Below, piece by piece: positions 63,597 through 64,000 of a stretch of 64,000 nt of DNA. Source of the stretch: Streptomyces sp. NBC_01408 (lineage in GTDB: Bacteria > Actinomycetota > Actinomycetes > Streptomycetales > Streptomycetaceae); assembly GCF_026340255.1 (NCBI RefSeq), contig NZ_JAPEPJ010000001.1, forward strand, positions 2,411,001 to 2,475,000. Direction: 5' to 3'. A program made the translations under genes and the position numbers. The stretch's first letter is position 1. The number at the start of each line of letters is the position of its first letter. The notes beneath the pieces are model-generated. The model worked only from the letters and a program-made list of their open reading frames with translations. It was not told the DNA's origin and did not search any database.

Positions 63597-64000
63597 GCCG
63601 CCGCCTCATCAACTCCACGCTCGCCGTGGTGCTCGTCGTGATCGCCGTGTTCGGGGTCTCCCTCGTCATCGTGGAGACCCGGACGATCACCAGCAGCGCC
63701 CAGGACCGGATCGACTCCGAGGCGCTGCGGCTCGTGGGCATCGTCGAGGCGAGCGTCCTGGAGAAGAAGCCGGTCGCCGCCGGCACGCTCGCCGAGCAGC
63801 TCGACGCCGGCCACTACGCCCGCGTCGTGATCCCCGGCCGCGAGGCCGTGGAGGTCGGGCACCGGATCGACGGCAGCGTCGTCCGCGGCACCGCACGCGG
63901 CGAACAGGGCGAGACCGTGATCGTCGAGGAGTCCCGCTCCACGGTCACCCGGGAGGTCGGGCGGACCCTCGCGGTGGTCGGCGCGGTGGCGCTGCTGGCC
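63593..64000 (+). CDS. sensor histidine kinase (N-terminal part)
   Basis: The open frame runs past the window end, giving 136 residues. It has a basic N-terminus (MRRRLINS), a membrane helix at about 9-28, an extracytoplasmic sensing region (about 29-125) and the start of a second helix (VGRTLAVVGAVALLA). This is the layout of a small-sensor histidine kinase; HAMP and kinase domains should follow. It is downstream of the OmpR-type regulator. The ATG lies inside an 18-bp palindrome, so expression may be tuned at translation. The ligand is unknown. Confidence 0.85.
   Translation, partial: MRRRLINSTLAVVLVVIAVFGVSLVIVETRTITSSAQDRIDSEALRLVGIVEASVLEKKPVAAGTLAEQLDAGHYARVVIPGREAVEVGHRIDGSVVRGTARGEQGETVIVEESRSTVTREVGRTLAVVGAVALLA

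Overview
This 64 kb window is high-GC, densely coded actinobacterial DNA, almost certainly from the chromosomal core of a Streptomyces. The evidence is a tRNA-Leu with a UAA anticodon (bldA) at 40259-40340, tandem Rpf/LysM cell-wall hydrolases with a c-di-AMP (ydaO-type) riboswitch between them, many GTG starts, GTGA/ATGA overlaps, and a gene order (mfd, P450, rpf pair, eno, ndh, cfa-like, bldA, cbs, hut) that matches what I remember of the Streptomyces core. I see no insertion sequence, prophage, CRISPR array or rRNA.

Layout. 1-4013: a truncated alpha/beta hydrolase divergent from a CGNR zinc-finger regulator, a membrane protein, and a 14-TM drug exporter. 4364-7746: a MacB/FtsX-type ABC exporter (ATPase plus permease). 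7878-9991: a DUF2079 membrane protein behind a Phd/VapC-type toxin-antitoxin pair. 10212-13769: mfd. 13821-19262: a lipoprotein, a DNA-methylase-like protein with an altered catalytic motif, and a membrane protein translationally coupled to a Ser/Thr kinase. 19270-19982: a second PIN toxin-antitoxin pair with a palindromic operator. 19977-26868: YfhO-type membrane protein, SurA-N-like lipoprotein, MazG, and a globin-reductase divergent from a cytochrome P450. 26972-34853: two rpf genes, eno, an ftsB/divIC-like gene, a DUF501 gene, ppx, and type II NADH dehydrogenase with Rex-like sites upstream. 35021-41361: cyclopropane-type lipid methyltransferase, a second MacB/FtsX ABC exporter, bldA, and a Bax-inhibitor-1 family protein. 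41503-48166: small hypothetical genes, thiolase, SGNH hydrolase, cystathionine beta-synthase and a small membrane protein. 48323-56381: an RpiR-type regulator, a PLP-dependent decarboxylase and a histidine-utilisation cluster (hutU, M20 amidohydrolase, hutF-like, hutI). 56526-60701: a four-gene operon of exported, cell-surface proteins. 60780-64000: a POT-family peptide transporter and a two-component system whose kinase runs off the window.

How the parts work together. The hut cluster carries the five-step route through N-formylglutamate with HutF, but no canonical HutG; the coupled M20 amidohydrolase is the obvious candidate for the last step. A TGAAT-N2-ATTCA motif occurs in the hutU/decarboxylase divergent promoter, with a related copy in front of the RpiR gene, suggesting a local regulon. 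The surface operon contains three copies of one beta-rich domain, a protein with the layout of the Firmicutes WxL-interacting proteins, and LPQTG and LADTG C-terminal sorting signals; it is the best candidate here for a poorly described system. Four copies of a large interspersed hairpin repeat with the core CTCAAACGCCGG lie between 44.7 and 55.2 kb, two of them between convergent genes. Several perfect palindromes of unusual length act as probable terminators or operators, including a 54-bp one at 36363-36416.

Limits: all families were assigned by reading translated sequence, with no database search. Gene starts were chosen by hand from ribosome-binding sites and family lengths.
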